This document shows, piece by piece, positions 1 through 8,900 of a DNA stretch of 10,670 nt. The position numbers were made by a program, and so were the translations under genes. The notes beneath the pieces were generated by a model. The model ran no database searches, had not been told where the DNA came from, and was given only the letters and a program-made list of their open reading frames with translations. This DNA is from Amoebophrya sp. AT5.2 (Eukaryota > Sar > Dinophyceae > Syndiniales > Amoebophryaceae). Positions within the stretch are counted from its first letter, which is position 1; each line of letters starts with the position of its first letter. The stretch lies in the NCBI GenBank assembly GCA_005223375.1, contig RXOD01006333.1:1-10670 (forward strand). Direction: 5' to 3'.

Positions 1-1
1 G

Positions 2-832
2 TTCGCGCGGCACGTGCTGGAGGTTTGGAAGAGCGGACTTGCGAGCGCCGCGGAGGCAGACGACGTTGGGGGATCAACATATTTGGAGGACCTCCGTGAT
101 GAAAATCTTAATCGTTCGGGTGGTGCAGGATCTGCTCTGTCGATCATGGAGACAATTTCTACCACCGAGAAAGACGAGGCCGCCCTAGCGACAACTGGCT
201 CGTCTACTTTGAGCGGCCCGGCGCCACGTGGGAATGTTGTAAAAGACGGTGGAGGACCCCCGCGTGGGAATCACTCGTCCGCCCACGACGAAGAAGAAGA
301 TAGTGCAGGAGCTGCACCAGGATCGCCACCACTCTCCTACTCGTCCCCGACGCCGGCCATGCCGTGGCATCGCAGGCAACTTCTCCTAAAAAACGGTCGC
401 TACCACGGCTGGCGTGCCGAAGGAGAGAAACTTGAGGCGCTCGTCCTCCAAAACGCAGCTTCACCTCCCCACGACGACCAGGCCATCGTAGCCAACATTT
501 TCCGGGCGCAGCTCGCTGCTGTGCTAGCCTACATCGAGAAATCGCTGGAACCAAGGGTGACGGTCGAACAGCGCGCCCGGCTCATTGTCTCGGACCTCGT
601 AGCGGCACTAAGTAGCGTGGAGGAAAATGATGATAACCACGACGACACGCAAAAGATGAATAAAAGAGCGAACTTATGGCGGAGTTTCGTGCGCAGATGG
701 CACCCGGACAAGCAGGGAGCTTTCGTGGAGAATTGGGAAACGATGGGGGAGGAAGAGAGAAGGACGGCGACCCGCCTCGCCGTTGTGGTCACGCACGAAG
801 CGGCTGCGGTCAAAGACAGATTTAAACTGTAA
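2..832 (+). CDS. Protein with C-terminal J-domain-like HPDK segment (5' end outside window)
   Basis: The frame is open from the left edge to a TAA at 830-832 (about 276 residues visible), so the gene probably begins upstream. The first in-frame ATG is at 146, giving a shorter alternative start. The N-terminal half is low-complexity, rich in Ser, Gly, Pro and acidic residues (for example a D-E-E-E-D run), and is probably disordered. The C-terminal half is more ordered and helical. Near the end is R-R-W-H-P-D-K-Q (HPDK codons 701-712), the loop motif of J domains that stimulates Hsp70 ATPase, preceded by a basic helix and followed by an amphipathic one of about 40 residues. A canonical J domain is about 70 residues with a clear helix I; that helix is not obvious here, so 'J-like' is safer than DnaJ. 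Such degenerate C-terminal HPDK segments occur in alveolate proteins. The client and cellular role are unknown. No intron is needed in the visible part. Confidence 0.6.
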   Translation, partial: FARHVLEVWKSGLASAAEADDVGGSTYLEDLRDENLNRSGGAGSALSIMETISTTEKDEAALATTGSSTLSGPAPRGNVVKDGGGPPRGNHSSAHDEEEDSAGAAPGSPPLSYSSPTPAMPWHRRQLLLKNGRYHGWRAEGEKLEALVLQNAASPPHDDQAIVANIFRAQLAAVLAYIEKSLEPRVTVEQRARLIVSDLVAALSSVEENDDNHDDTQKMNKRANLWRSFVRRWHPDKQGAFVENWETMGEEERRTATRLAVVVTHEAAAVKDRFKL

Positions 833-935
833 GAACCATGTGGAACAAGAACAAGCTCAACATCTGCTGCAACGAATACTCAACTACATTTGAGCTCGTT
901 ACATCGATCAAGAGCACCTTGACCTCGACCTCGTG

Positions 936-941
936 AATAAA
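936..941 (+). terminator. Possible polyadenylation signal AATAAA
   Basis: A canonical AATAAA lies about 104 bases after the stop codon of the J-like gene, at a reasonable distance for a 3' untranslated region. The hexamer is common by chance in A/T-rich DNA and many protists do not use it, so this is weak support. Confidence 0.25.
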
Positions 942-1629
942 TACTTAGGCAAAGAAAGGCGAGAAGGGGTCTGGCGCATCTCAGTCGTCCTGCTCCTCGT
1001 CACTGTCAATGTGCTTAATTAATACTTACGTCGGTCTGATACCTTTGCTTACACGACTTTGTGACCAAGAAAATCACGACAATCAATGGTGGTCATGATC
1101 CTCCAAGATCCGTTCCCGGACCTCGGCTCGGCCACCGCCACCGGGTATTTTTTTTGATAAATATAGATACCCCTCTCGGCGCCGCCACAGGCCATATTAA
1201 TAAAGCTCGAGTTCGGTTTCTTTCTAAGATCAAGATCTTTCATGCGGAATAAGACTCTCCGAGATCAAAGTGTCCCCGCGTCAATGAATCAGGAGCTTTG
1301 AGCGCTCACACGAAGATCATCTTGTTCGTCAATCCTGAATCTCACCGAGGTGGATCAACATTTAAGTTTAACGATCTGAAGTCGGAAGCTACGTTACCAG
1401 TACTGCTGATGAAGGAAACGGAAACGAAAGGAAAGCTGCTTATAATGAATCTTCGATAACACGAGACAGCCTCTAATATTAACATACCTCCACATCCATT
1501 ATTTTGCATAGCTCTCTCAAGGTAAAAGAAAGAATTAACTAAAGTTGTCCCCCGAGTTACTTCAACTTCTGGTGCTTCTTTCGAGCGAAAAGCTCTAGTT
1601 TTAAATTATCCCTCGAGTTTTAAAGATAG

Positions 1630-1710
1630 ACGAGGAGGATCCACCACCCTGGCGCCAACGACAAGAAGCGCAAGCGCACCATCTTCCTCAAGACGGGGAA
1701 GTCGAATTAA
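1630..1710 (+). other. Unexplained codon-biased open segment ending in TAA (possible terminal exon)
   Basis: After the AG at 1628-1629 a frame stays open to TAA at 1708-1710. It encodes about 26 residues, ending in a basic tail (D-K-K-R-K-R-T-I-F-L-K-T-G-K-S-N). Of the 22 codons from 1642, 20 end in G or C, like the true exons here and unlike the surrounding A/T-rich spacer. It could be the last exon of an unrecognised gene whose other exons were not found, a degraded gene fragment, or simply 5' leader of the acyltransferase gene. The upstream AG lacks a pyrimidine tract, which weakens the exon reading. I do not recognise the protein. Confidence 0.25.
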
Positions 1711-1724
1711 TTACGTTCAGCAGA

Positions 1725-4724
1725 ATGAGTGCCGTTCCTCCGGCCGAGGATGCTGAGAGCCGCCAGCCCTTGATGGCTGAGGGCGGCGAAACCGGTGCAG
1801 CCCAGGACGCAACCCAGTTCGTCGTGCAGGGCGTCCCGCTTGCAGCAGAGCAGCAGCAGCATAGCTTCAAGAACGGCGCCAATCCTGCAGCTGCAGATGT
1901 TGAACAAGTAGTCGGCAGTGATGTAAAAGAAAGATCATCGGCCCCCGCCCCAGATGAACAAGTTGTACCAGCAGTAGCGCCCCGCTCTCTGTGCGGCGTG
2001 TGGGTTCGGCTGGGGTGGAAGCGGCTGCTGTACTTGGTGTTTGCGGTGGTGGCGACCTTCCTCCTCGTCTATGCCAAGATCAACGCGCGCAACGGACTCA
2101 CCGGCCCGTCTGGCGACTGGTTCTACGCGTTGACTTTTCTCCTCCTGGCCTTCCTCTGCCCGGCGGCGCCGAAGGTGGAGAGTGGAGCTGGTGCAAAGGG
2201 TGGTCGTGCCGAGTGTTGTACTAGTCAGAGTCTAGCCAAGGATGGTCGGCCGGCAGCAGGAGCTGGCGCCAAGGCAATCGAGCTGCAAGCCGCCAAGACC
2301 CCCGCCTTGACAGCAGGTATCACACCAGCGCAGATGAAGGCAGCCCAGACAAAAACCTCGCCATCTGCGAAGCCGCGGCTGCTGTTCCTCGACAATCTGA
2401 AGGTTTTCCTCACGTTCGCGGTGGTGTTTTTCCACGTTTCCGTCGGCTTCGGCGGCTGGAAGTGGCAGGCGTACACGCTGACGCTGGGAAATCACGAGGA
2501 CAACCACTTGGGCAAGGCTCTCTCAACCATCAACCTGATCAACCAGAGCTACTTCATGTCTTTGTTCTTCTTTATCAGCGGCTTCTTCGTCCCGAGCTCG
2601 TTGCAGCGCAAGGGCGCCGCGGCCTTCCTGGAGGACAAATTCATGCGGCTGGGACTGCCGCTGGTGCTAGGGGGGTTCCTCTTCTTCCCGCTGGTACTAT
2701 GAAGAATTCAATGAAGATTTATTGAAGTTCAAGTTCAGCGATTTATTTTTTTAATACAGCTTCAATCTTGTTTGACTTTAAGTTTGAATGGAAGTGGAAC
2801 AGGAACGTACGTATCGGTAAAAAAATCTCTATGGCCCTACGTATCGCTTCCTCGTCTCATTCTCGTCAATCGGACCTGAATCCTCAGACCACCGCAGCGA
2901 GCATGCAGGCCGCGTTCGGGACTGATTACGGGGCCGTGAACCCCGACGGCGCGTCGCCGCTCCACTTGGTGCAGAACTTGATGCAGGCGCCGGAGCTGTG
3001 GTACGTGGTCGGCCTTGGTCCCCTCTGGTTTCTGCAGGCGCTGCTGGTTTTTAACCTTGTCTTTTGCGTGCTCTACCCCAAGGGACTTGATTCCATGGGC
3101 CGCGGGGGGCTCCCGCTGCCGGGGCTGGCCGAGATGCTTCTGGTCGGCTCGCTGTTTGGGCTGCTGCAGGGCTGGACGCTGCAGGACGGTTTCGGGTGGC
3201 AGAACAGCGGAAGGTTTCAGTTTTTGGATGTTCCGAACCTGTACGGCGGCGGCGGCGGCTTGTTCTTCGACATTTTGTTTTTCTTCGCGGGAGCATTCGC
3301 GAAGAAAAACAACTGGCTCGAACAAATCGTGGAAATGAGTGCGCGGCCCATAAAGAAAAGCACCCGGGAAGATGATGAACAGGACGAAGTAGCAGACATC
3401 GAAGAAGGGCGGGTGGAAAAACAAAAAGCCGCGGTTTCAGAGATGCCCCCGGCGTCGTCCAGGTCCAGGTGGTCAATTTGGGGCTGCCGGCTGCACGCCG
3501 CGGTGATTGTCGGGTGCATTATCGCGCTCACAGTGACCATCGACCCGAAACTGGCGCCGCCGCAACACTCGCGGTGTGGACACTTTCAGCAAGCCGTGGC
3601 CAAGCAGTTCGCGAAAGAGCCGGAAATCTACAACCGCCTCTTCCCAGACCTACCCATCGAGAAAGCGGCAGCGAAAGAATGGGCGGTACTACTACTCTCT
3701 TAAACTACGCGAACGCGTACGCAACGAGTACGAGAACGAACTAAATATAGGGATTCCGTTACCTCCGTTTGCTTCCACCGATGCATGGTGCACTTGATGG
3801 TGAAATCATCAATCGGCTAACGCTAACCATTTCCAAAAAGTTAAAATTTGTCGCCCTACTCGCCTGCTTGATGCTGTTTTTCAACACTCGAACGATTGTG
3901 AAAATCAAAATTTGAGTTTCTCTCTACTCAAAAATGGATCAACAGTTGAACTACCCCCCGGCGGCGCCGAGGGACACCACCCCCCAGGAGGAGCGACCGT
4001 GGTCCCGGCGCGAGGGCTGGCTGCAAGACCAGCTTCTAAAGGGCAACAGCCTGTTCTGGCACGTGCTCCGGGGGCAGCTCTCCATTTCGCTTAGCTTCGT
4101 CCTCCTCCAATTCTTCGCGCAATTCGCCAACGGAGAAGCGCCGGAACAAAAAGGGTGGAACCAGTTCAAGAAGGCGCTGGGGGAAGGAGCGTACCTTTAC
4201 TTGCTCTTACTTTATGGTTTTCTTCGTAGTATCTATCTTTCTTGTTGGACCACATGGACGACCACCTACTATGTCAATCCAATTTAGAGGCTTCTTCTGT
4301 TTCATCTGATATCATGTGTGTCTGCCACAAGAACCCGTTCGGAAGCGGGAATGACTACTTCAACATCTTCGATAAAATTGGTGTATCGCTATCGCAAAAA
4401 ATGAATACTTAAATCCATCGGCAACGTAGCTACGACAACTTCAGGTACGGCGTTTACTTGTTCCACTGGATGGTGTGGCCTTTGTTTTTGTGGCTGTTTC
4501 TGTCGCGGATGTACCCGAGCCTGCGGGGGGAGGAGGCAACTTTGATTGAAGAGGAGAACCTGGAGTTTCTGTTCTGCGCGGATCGCATGTTCGCGGCTAA
4601 GGGGCCGATGTCACAGCCCCTCATGGGCGCGCTCTTCGCGTTGACGTTTCTCTCCACAAACCTGCTGCTGTGGCCACTTTGCTTCTACCTCAGAAAAATA
4701 CCAGGGCTGGACAAGGTGCTGTAG
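1725..4724 (+). CDS. Acyltransferase-3 family multi-pass membrane protein, four exons
   Basis: Exons 1725-2693, 2888-3685, 3946-4190 and 4445-4724 join in phase to 763 residues ending at TAG. The ATG has A at -3 and an in-frame stop upstream at 1602. Residues 1-85 are polar. Two membrane segments (about 101-117 and 132-146) precede the family domain, which starts at K216 with the L-D-N-L-K motif. H237 lies in V-V-F-F-H, the usual position of the catalytic histidine. Next come F-F-F-I-S-G-F-F (281-288) and R-L-G-L-P-L, then G-P-L-W-F-L (367-372), a charged linker (about 473-517), a further helix (about 521-540), and A-Y-G-V-Y-L-F-H (671-678) created exactly across the third splice junction. 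The end, L-R-K-I-P-G-L, is typical of bacterial members. The family moves acyl groups across or onto membrane-side substrates such as sugars or lipids; the substrate here cannot be read. Bacterial domains are about 350-400 residues, so the N-terminal addition and linker make this one long. Confidence 0.9.
2694..2887 (+). other. Intron 1 of the acyltransferase gene
   Basis: It is 194 bases, GTACTATG...CCTCAG, phase 0. The exon 1 frame would stop within three codons at 2700 if not removed, and the family sequence resumes in frame at 2888. Inside is a 9-base direct repeat TACGTATCG (2808-2816 and 2838-2846). Confidence 0.85.
3686..3945 (+). other. Intron 2 of the acyltransferase gene
   Basis: It is 260 bases, GTACTACT...AACAG, phase 0. 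Reading through would stop at 3701-3703. The 3' border at 3945 keeps the exon 3 frame open and phase-compatible, but it falls in a poorly conserved polar loop, so it is slightly less certain than the other two. Confidence 0.75.
4191..4444 (+). other. Intron 3 of the acyltransferase gene
   Basis: It is 254 bases, GTACCTTT...CTTCAG, phase 2. Removing it rebuilds an alanine codon (GC+G) and the hallmark A-Y-G-V-Y-L-F-H motif of the family, strong evidence for both borders. The exon after the intron begins GTAC, the same four bases that open the intron. Confidence 0.9.
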
Positions 4725-5596
4725 GTGGGGTATATACGAATCAATCGATGAGTAGTGGCTGGCGGACGAGGTAGGTAGCTATCTTTGTAGCCGAGAAGTA
4801 CGTCTGGTGCTGGTGGCGGTTCTGTCCGTCTGCGTCTCCGTTCTCTCGGAGTCGGACTAACACTAACACTAAGGCTAAGCCATGCAGGGTTTGGTAGCCA
4901 GCCTGGGTACAACTGATGTTCCACCGCTGCAGCTGAACAAGGATACAACTTCATTATGTAAGGAATGACCATAGGTCGCGTTGCCACACAATGGTCGACC
5001 ATCGATCATGCCATGTTTTGAATCGCTGAAGCATATTTTTCGTTTGTGAAACATTGACCCTCATTCGATGCTACTACGGTGAAACAGGAGAAAGCAAGAG
5101 GAAGAGGTTCTACGGCCTTATTTTCGTGGTCTAAGTAGTAGTTGTAGAGCTGGAGCTTCACCTAGCTAGCAGGAGTAGACATAGGAAGAGGGGTATAGTA
5201 GAAAGAGCATTGATGGTCCGCTTCGTCCATCGGCACGAGTTGTCATAGCCTCTCCTCGTCCGTGGCGGGACCAGCAAGATCTAACGACAGACCGCAGCAT
5301 ACCCATACCCATACCCGAACAAATAAATAATGAGGAAAGATGAACCGCTACTGCGAAGCATTGTTTACATCATTCTCATTCAACATACTACGGCATGAAT
5401 AAAAGAGTCTCGACATTCCGTCGAACACTTTCGACAAGAATAATGCGGTGTACAGTCTCGCCAAGATGTGTTCCTCTCGTCCTCGCGTGCCATCTCGGAT
5501 TCTTGATATTCTTGAGTCACAGTCGTAAACGTAATCATCCAAATCCATCTTCTCATCTGGATCCGTAGCTCGAGTAAAATGTAGTTGCGTAGGCTC
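4725..5596. other. Spacer between the acyltransferase and cysteinyl-tRNA synthetase genes
   Basis: This is 872 bases with no supported gene or RNA. It includes short repeats: a small run of ACTAAC-type units near 4857-4870 and three tandem CATACC units at 5298-5315. The 3' untranslated region of the upstream gene and the promoter and leader of the synthetase gene must lie here, but I cannot place them. The 86-residue open frame on the minus strand (5348-5608) shows no recognisable domain and overlaps the synthetase start. Confidence 0.55.
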
Positions 5597-5983
5597 ATGA
5601 TTCAGCATCGACGTGTTGTAGCTCCAAGTCTTAACATCGGTTTTCGCGACTTATTTGTGCACGTGCAGAACTACAGCACCACGCTGAACGCTGCGCACAC
5701 TCCGTTTGCTTTCCGGAATCTCCTTCGTGGCACTTCTTCTGCTCGCTTGTCGCTTCGCGCCGCGACGCGTCCGTGTCCTTCTTTGGTGGCGCCGTGCTTC
5801 TTGCTGCAACAACGCGCTGCTCTTTCATCTTGCTGCCGCGATCCAAAAATCTTCTCGGCCGGGCCTTGGTTCTTGAACAATTTGCGATCATCATATCAAC
5901 CGCAAAACATCGCGCGACGAACAACATCAAGATCACGAATTTCCTCCTCCAGGTCGTATTTCACCTCTCGCTCGCAGCTCATT
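5597..5983 (+). other. Probable organelle-targeting extension of the synthetase
   Basis: These 129 residues are rich in Arg, Ser and hydrophobic residues with almost no acidic ones, as in mitochondrial presequences or plastid transit peptides. They end just before a second in-frame ATG (5984), after which composition changes sharply to acidic, Gly/Thr-rich sequence. The first ATG has C at -3 and A at +4; the second has A at -3 and G at +4, a much better initiation context. Two isoforms from one gene are likely, but neither the compartment nor actual use of either start can be read from sequence. Confidence 0.6.
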
Positions 5984-8900
5984 ATGGCTAAGGACGACTC
6001 CCGTGGTGGCAACGAAGGCTCCCCCACCACGACAACTACTAGTCCAACTGGCACCTCCTCGGGAAACAAGAACAGCAACGTCAGAAGTCCACGCCCTCCG
6101 CAGCCGGCGCAAATCGATAATTTCATCGTAGTGAGCAAGAGCAAATCTGCACAAAATAAGATGGGACAGACCAAGAGCAGCGACACCGACGACATGATGG
6201 GTTCTGTGGTGCCCGCCGGAGGTAGTAGTTCTCCTTCCAGCAGGAGCCCAGCAGGCCCTTCGGCCGCCTGCTGTGCTCAGGGCCGCGACAACAAGCAGGC
6301 GCTCAGCGACGCACTCTCCCAGGCTGCCCGGACAGCCTATAATCAGCGCGACGAGGAGCCCACCTGCACTCCCGCCACTTCGTCGTCCGTCGTGAAGAAC
6401 GACAATTTCAAGTGGCACGTGCCGAAAATTTACGAGCAGATTGTGAATGCCAACCGGGACGCCTTCCCCGGGGGAGCCTCCTCCCCTTTAGCCACGGGCG
6501 CCTACTGCGGCCTGAAAATGACGAACTCGTTGACGGACGACGTGGAGCCTTTTCTCCCACACGAGGGACGGAAGGTGAACTGGTACGTGTGCGGCCCGAC
6601 GGTGTACGATCATGCGCACCTGGGGCACGCGCGGGCGTACCTCACCTTCGACATCATGCGACGGGTGATGGAGGACTATTTTGGCTACGAAGTGCTGTAC
6701 CAGCTAAACATCACGGACATCGACGACAAGATCATCCTGCGCGCCCGAAAAAACGAGCTGCTGGACGAGTACCTGAAAAAGCAAATTGCCCGAAACTGGG
6801 CGGGATCAGCAACCGCGCCATCCTTCGCGGAGGACGTGCAGAAAATACTGGGGGAGAAAGATGAAGAGTACTTCCGCGGAAAGAAAGAAAAGGTACTAAT
6901 ATTACTATACTAATGGAGGAAATCACTAAAATTGCTACTGTAGCTTTTTGCTACTGGTAGCGACTACTGTAGCTCATAAAATCACTACTGTAGCTCCAAA
7001 CTCGTATGGAGACTCACGCCGACCTGTCACTGAATCAGAAACATCAAATTTGTGATCGTGATTAGCAAAGTAACACCATCAAAAAATATCCTACTGTAGC
7101 CGCATTGCTACAGTAGGCCACACCTACAGTAGCCACCGAAAAAACGCTACTGTAGCGAAATTTCTACTGTAGCGCATTTTTTGATTTTCGTGAAAAATCA
7201 AAAATCGCTACAGTAGAAACCCGAATTCTACTGTAGAAGATTCCGCGTAGGGGGACATCTACTGTAGTAGTACCTCAGTAGATTGAGGACAGGACTACTG
7301 TAACGCGTGCCCGTACAGTGCTCCTAGAAGCAAGCCCTTACCCTGGCTCAATTTGATGTTTCTGACGTAGTAGCTGCGTCCGACGTGTATATGAGCAGAG
7401 AAGTAGAAGCAGTGGCGCCTTCCACGGCGCCTTGGACGAGCTGCAGCGACGTCTTGCTCGTCATCTTTCGCGGTTGGTGTTGCACGTCGTTCACTTCCAG
7501 GCGAAAACGCAAACGCGTTTTCTCCGGCTGCCGTAAACAGATTCACGTCTGTCGTTATTCCATCTGCTGCTGGACCCGATCGGCTTCTGTCGTTCCTTTC
7601 CCTTGCCCGAGAGACGACTGTTGGTCGCGCGATTGCTGTTCATGCACATTCCCTTCGCGCTGAACGGCCATAGCCTTTGCATTCGCGTTGCGCGACGATT
7701 GCGCGCCAGCTTCGACTTTAGTACGGCGCGAAAGATGGGCTTTCGCTTCATATTTCTCTGCTCAGCCAAAGAATAAGACGCGCGGCAATGATCTGCAAGT
7801 ACTTGTAGATGCCCACCCGCGCACCGCGCGGCGCAGCCGCGCGGGATGGTCCATACAGTTCTAATACTATGGATGGTATCAGGATCCGATTCCGACATCG
7901 GACGAGGGCACCAGAGAATTCGCACTATTAAAGTATGAAATTGTTACTGTATCTGTAATCGGCCACTCCAGCTCGTCCAGGAGATCCAGGCCCAGATCGA
8001 GGCCGCTTTGAGCAAGGGGTGGAAGCCGCCGTCTGCGGAGGAGCAGGAGGAGAAGCTGCAGAAGTTCGAGCTGAAGAAGAAGACCTTTCTCGAGACGAAG
8101 GAAAAAACGGAAAAAAAACTAAACGAGAAGGACTTCGCGGGGGCGGCGGACGTGCTGGCCGACGAGCTGAAGGACTGGCTCGATGAAACAGTGGGCAGCT
8201 CCGTCACCGACAACATGGTTTTTCAAAAACACGCGCGAAAGTTCGAAAACTCCTTCTGGGACGACATGAACGCGCTGAACGTGCGCCCGCCAGACGCCAT
8301 CACAAGGGTCACCGAATACACTGAACAGGTACGGGTGCTGATTATTTTTGTAGAAATTTATTTTTTGTTTACGGCTATGCGATTTCTGCATCGTCGCTCG
8401 ATGCACCATAGCGGAAGTGGTCGCTCTTCAAACGCTGCCTGGCTAATATGGGTCCTACGTTCTTCTTCTATCAGATTGTCGAGTTTATCAAGACCATGGT
8501 TGCGTCCGGCGGTGCGTACGAGTCGAACGGGTCTGTGTATTTCGACACGCGGCAGTTTGAGCGCAACCAGCACGACTACCCGAAGCTGGGCCCGAAGGGA
8601 AAAGGCAGCGAGGTCGACGACGACGCGATGCAGGAGGGCGAGGGTGCTTTGGGCGTCAAGCTCGCGGCCGAAAAAAAGGACCCGCGGGACTTCGCGCTGT
8701 GGAAAAAAAGCAAGGACGGAGAGCCGAGGTGGCCCTCCCCCTGGGGACTGGGAAGGCCCGGCTGGCACATTGAGTGCTCGGTTATGGTACTTGTCTATGA
8801 CTAGTATGCTCATCTACTTGTTTGTCGATTTAATCGTGTCTTTGTTGATTTAATAACCATTGTAAGAGTGGTAGTTGCTATTTAGTTTATGTGTTTAGGC

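Larger units (their letters stand above)
833..1724. other. Spacer between the J-like gene and the acyltransferase gene
   Basis: This is 892 bases of mostly A/T-richer sequence. No tRNA, rRNA or convincing complete gene was found on either strand. It holds a possible polyadenylation hexamer at 936-941, an imperfect 13-base direct repeat (1593-1605 and 1612-1624, one mismatch), and a short codon-biased open stretch at 1630-1710. The last part must contain the 5' leader of the acyltransferase gene: an in-frame TAA at 1602-1604 and no ATG between it and 1725 fix that gene's start. Confidence 0.6.
6935..7303. repeat. Cluster of the palindromic 9-mer CTAC(T/A)GTAG
   Basis: There are eleven exact copies at 6935, 6964, 6985, 7091, 7108, 7124, 7147, 7164, 7208, 7228 and 7259, plus variants at 6951 (an extra G) and 7295 (last base A). 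Most are flanked by G or C, making 10-11-base palindromes such as GCTACTGTAGC. Spacing is irregular, from 16 to 106 bases. Copies 7108, 7124 and 7208 carry A in the centre, that is, they lie in the opposite orientation. Because each copy is self-complementary apart from its centre, neighbours can pair with one another. No exact copy was seen outside this intron in the window. Confidence 0.92.
6893..7971 (+). other. Intron 1 of the synthetase gene, unusually long and repeat-bearing
   Basis: It is 1079 bases, GTACTAAT...CTCCAG, phase 0; the other clear introns in the window are 146-372 bases. The coding frame runs into stops soon after 6893 and the enzyme resumes at 7972 (L-V-Q-E-I). An alternative AG at 7979-7980 would shorten the exon by three codons. 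The first half (6935-7303) is a cluster of palindromic 9-mers. The second half (about 7304-7960) is G/C-richer and contains a G/C dyad (7816-7822 with 7839-7845). TACTAAT occurs twice near the 5' end (6894-6900 and 6908-6914). Confidence 0.85.

Noticed and set aside
1049..1252. Small genes on either strand in the first spacer (63 and 64 residues)
   Set aside because: They show no codon bias, no recognisable domain, and overlap each other on opposite strands.
2837..3424. 195-residue open frame on the minus strand
   Set aside because: It lies opposite exon 2 of the acyltransferase gene, whose + strand translation carries clear family motifs; the minus product is a shadow with no recognisable domain.
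2888..4724. Three separate short genes instead of acyltransferase exons 2-4
   Set aside because: All three junctions are phase-compatible GT-AG introns, and the joined protein restores the family's motif order and normal end.
5298..5316. Telomere-like or minisatellite array
   Set aside because: Only three CATACC units are present, too few to mean more than a chance short repeat.
5933..6418. 161-residue open frame on the minus strand
   Set aside because: It lies opposite the low-complexity N-terminal part of the synthetase; its composition mirrors the Ser/Thr/Pro-rich coding strand.
6935..7303. CRISPR array
   Set aside because: Repeats are only 9-11 bases, spacing is irregular, orientation is mixed, and they lie inside an intron of a eukaryotic gene.
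8358..8813. 151-residue open frame on the minus strand
   Set aside because: It lies opposite synthetase exon 3, which is certain from the + strand motifs.
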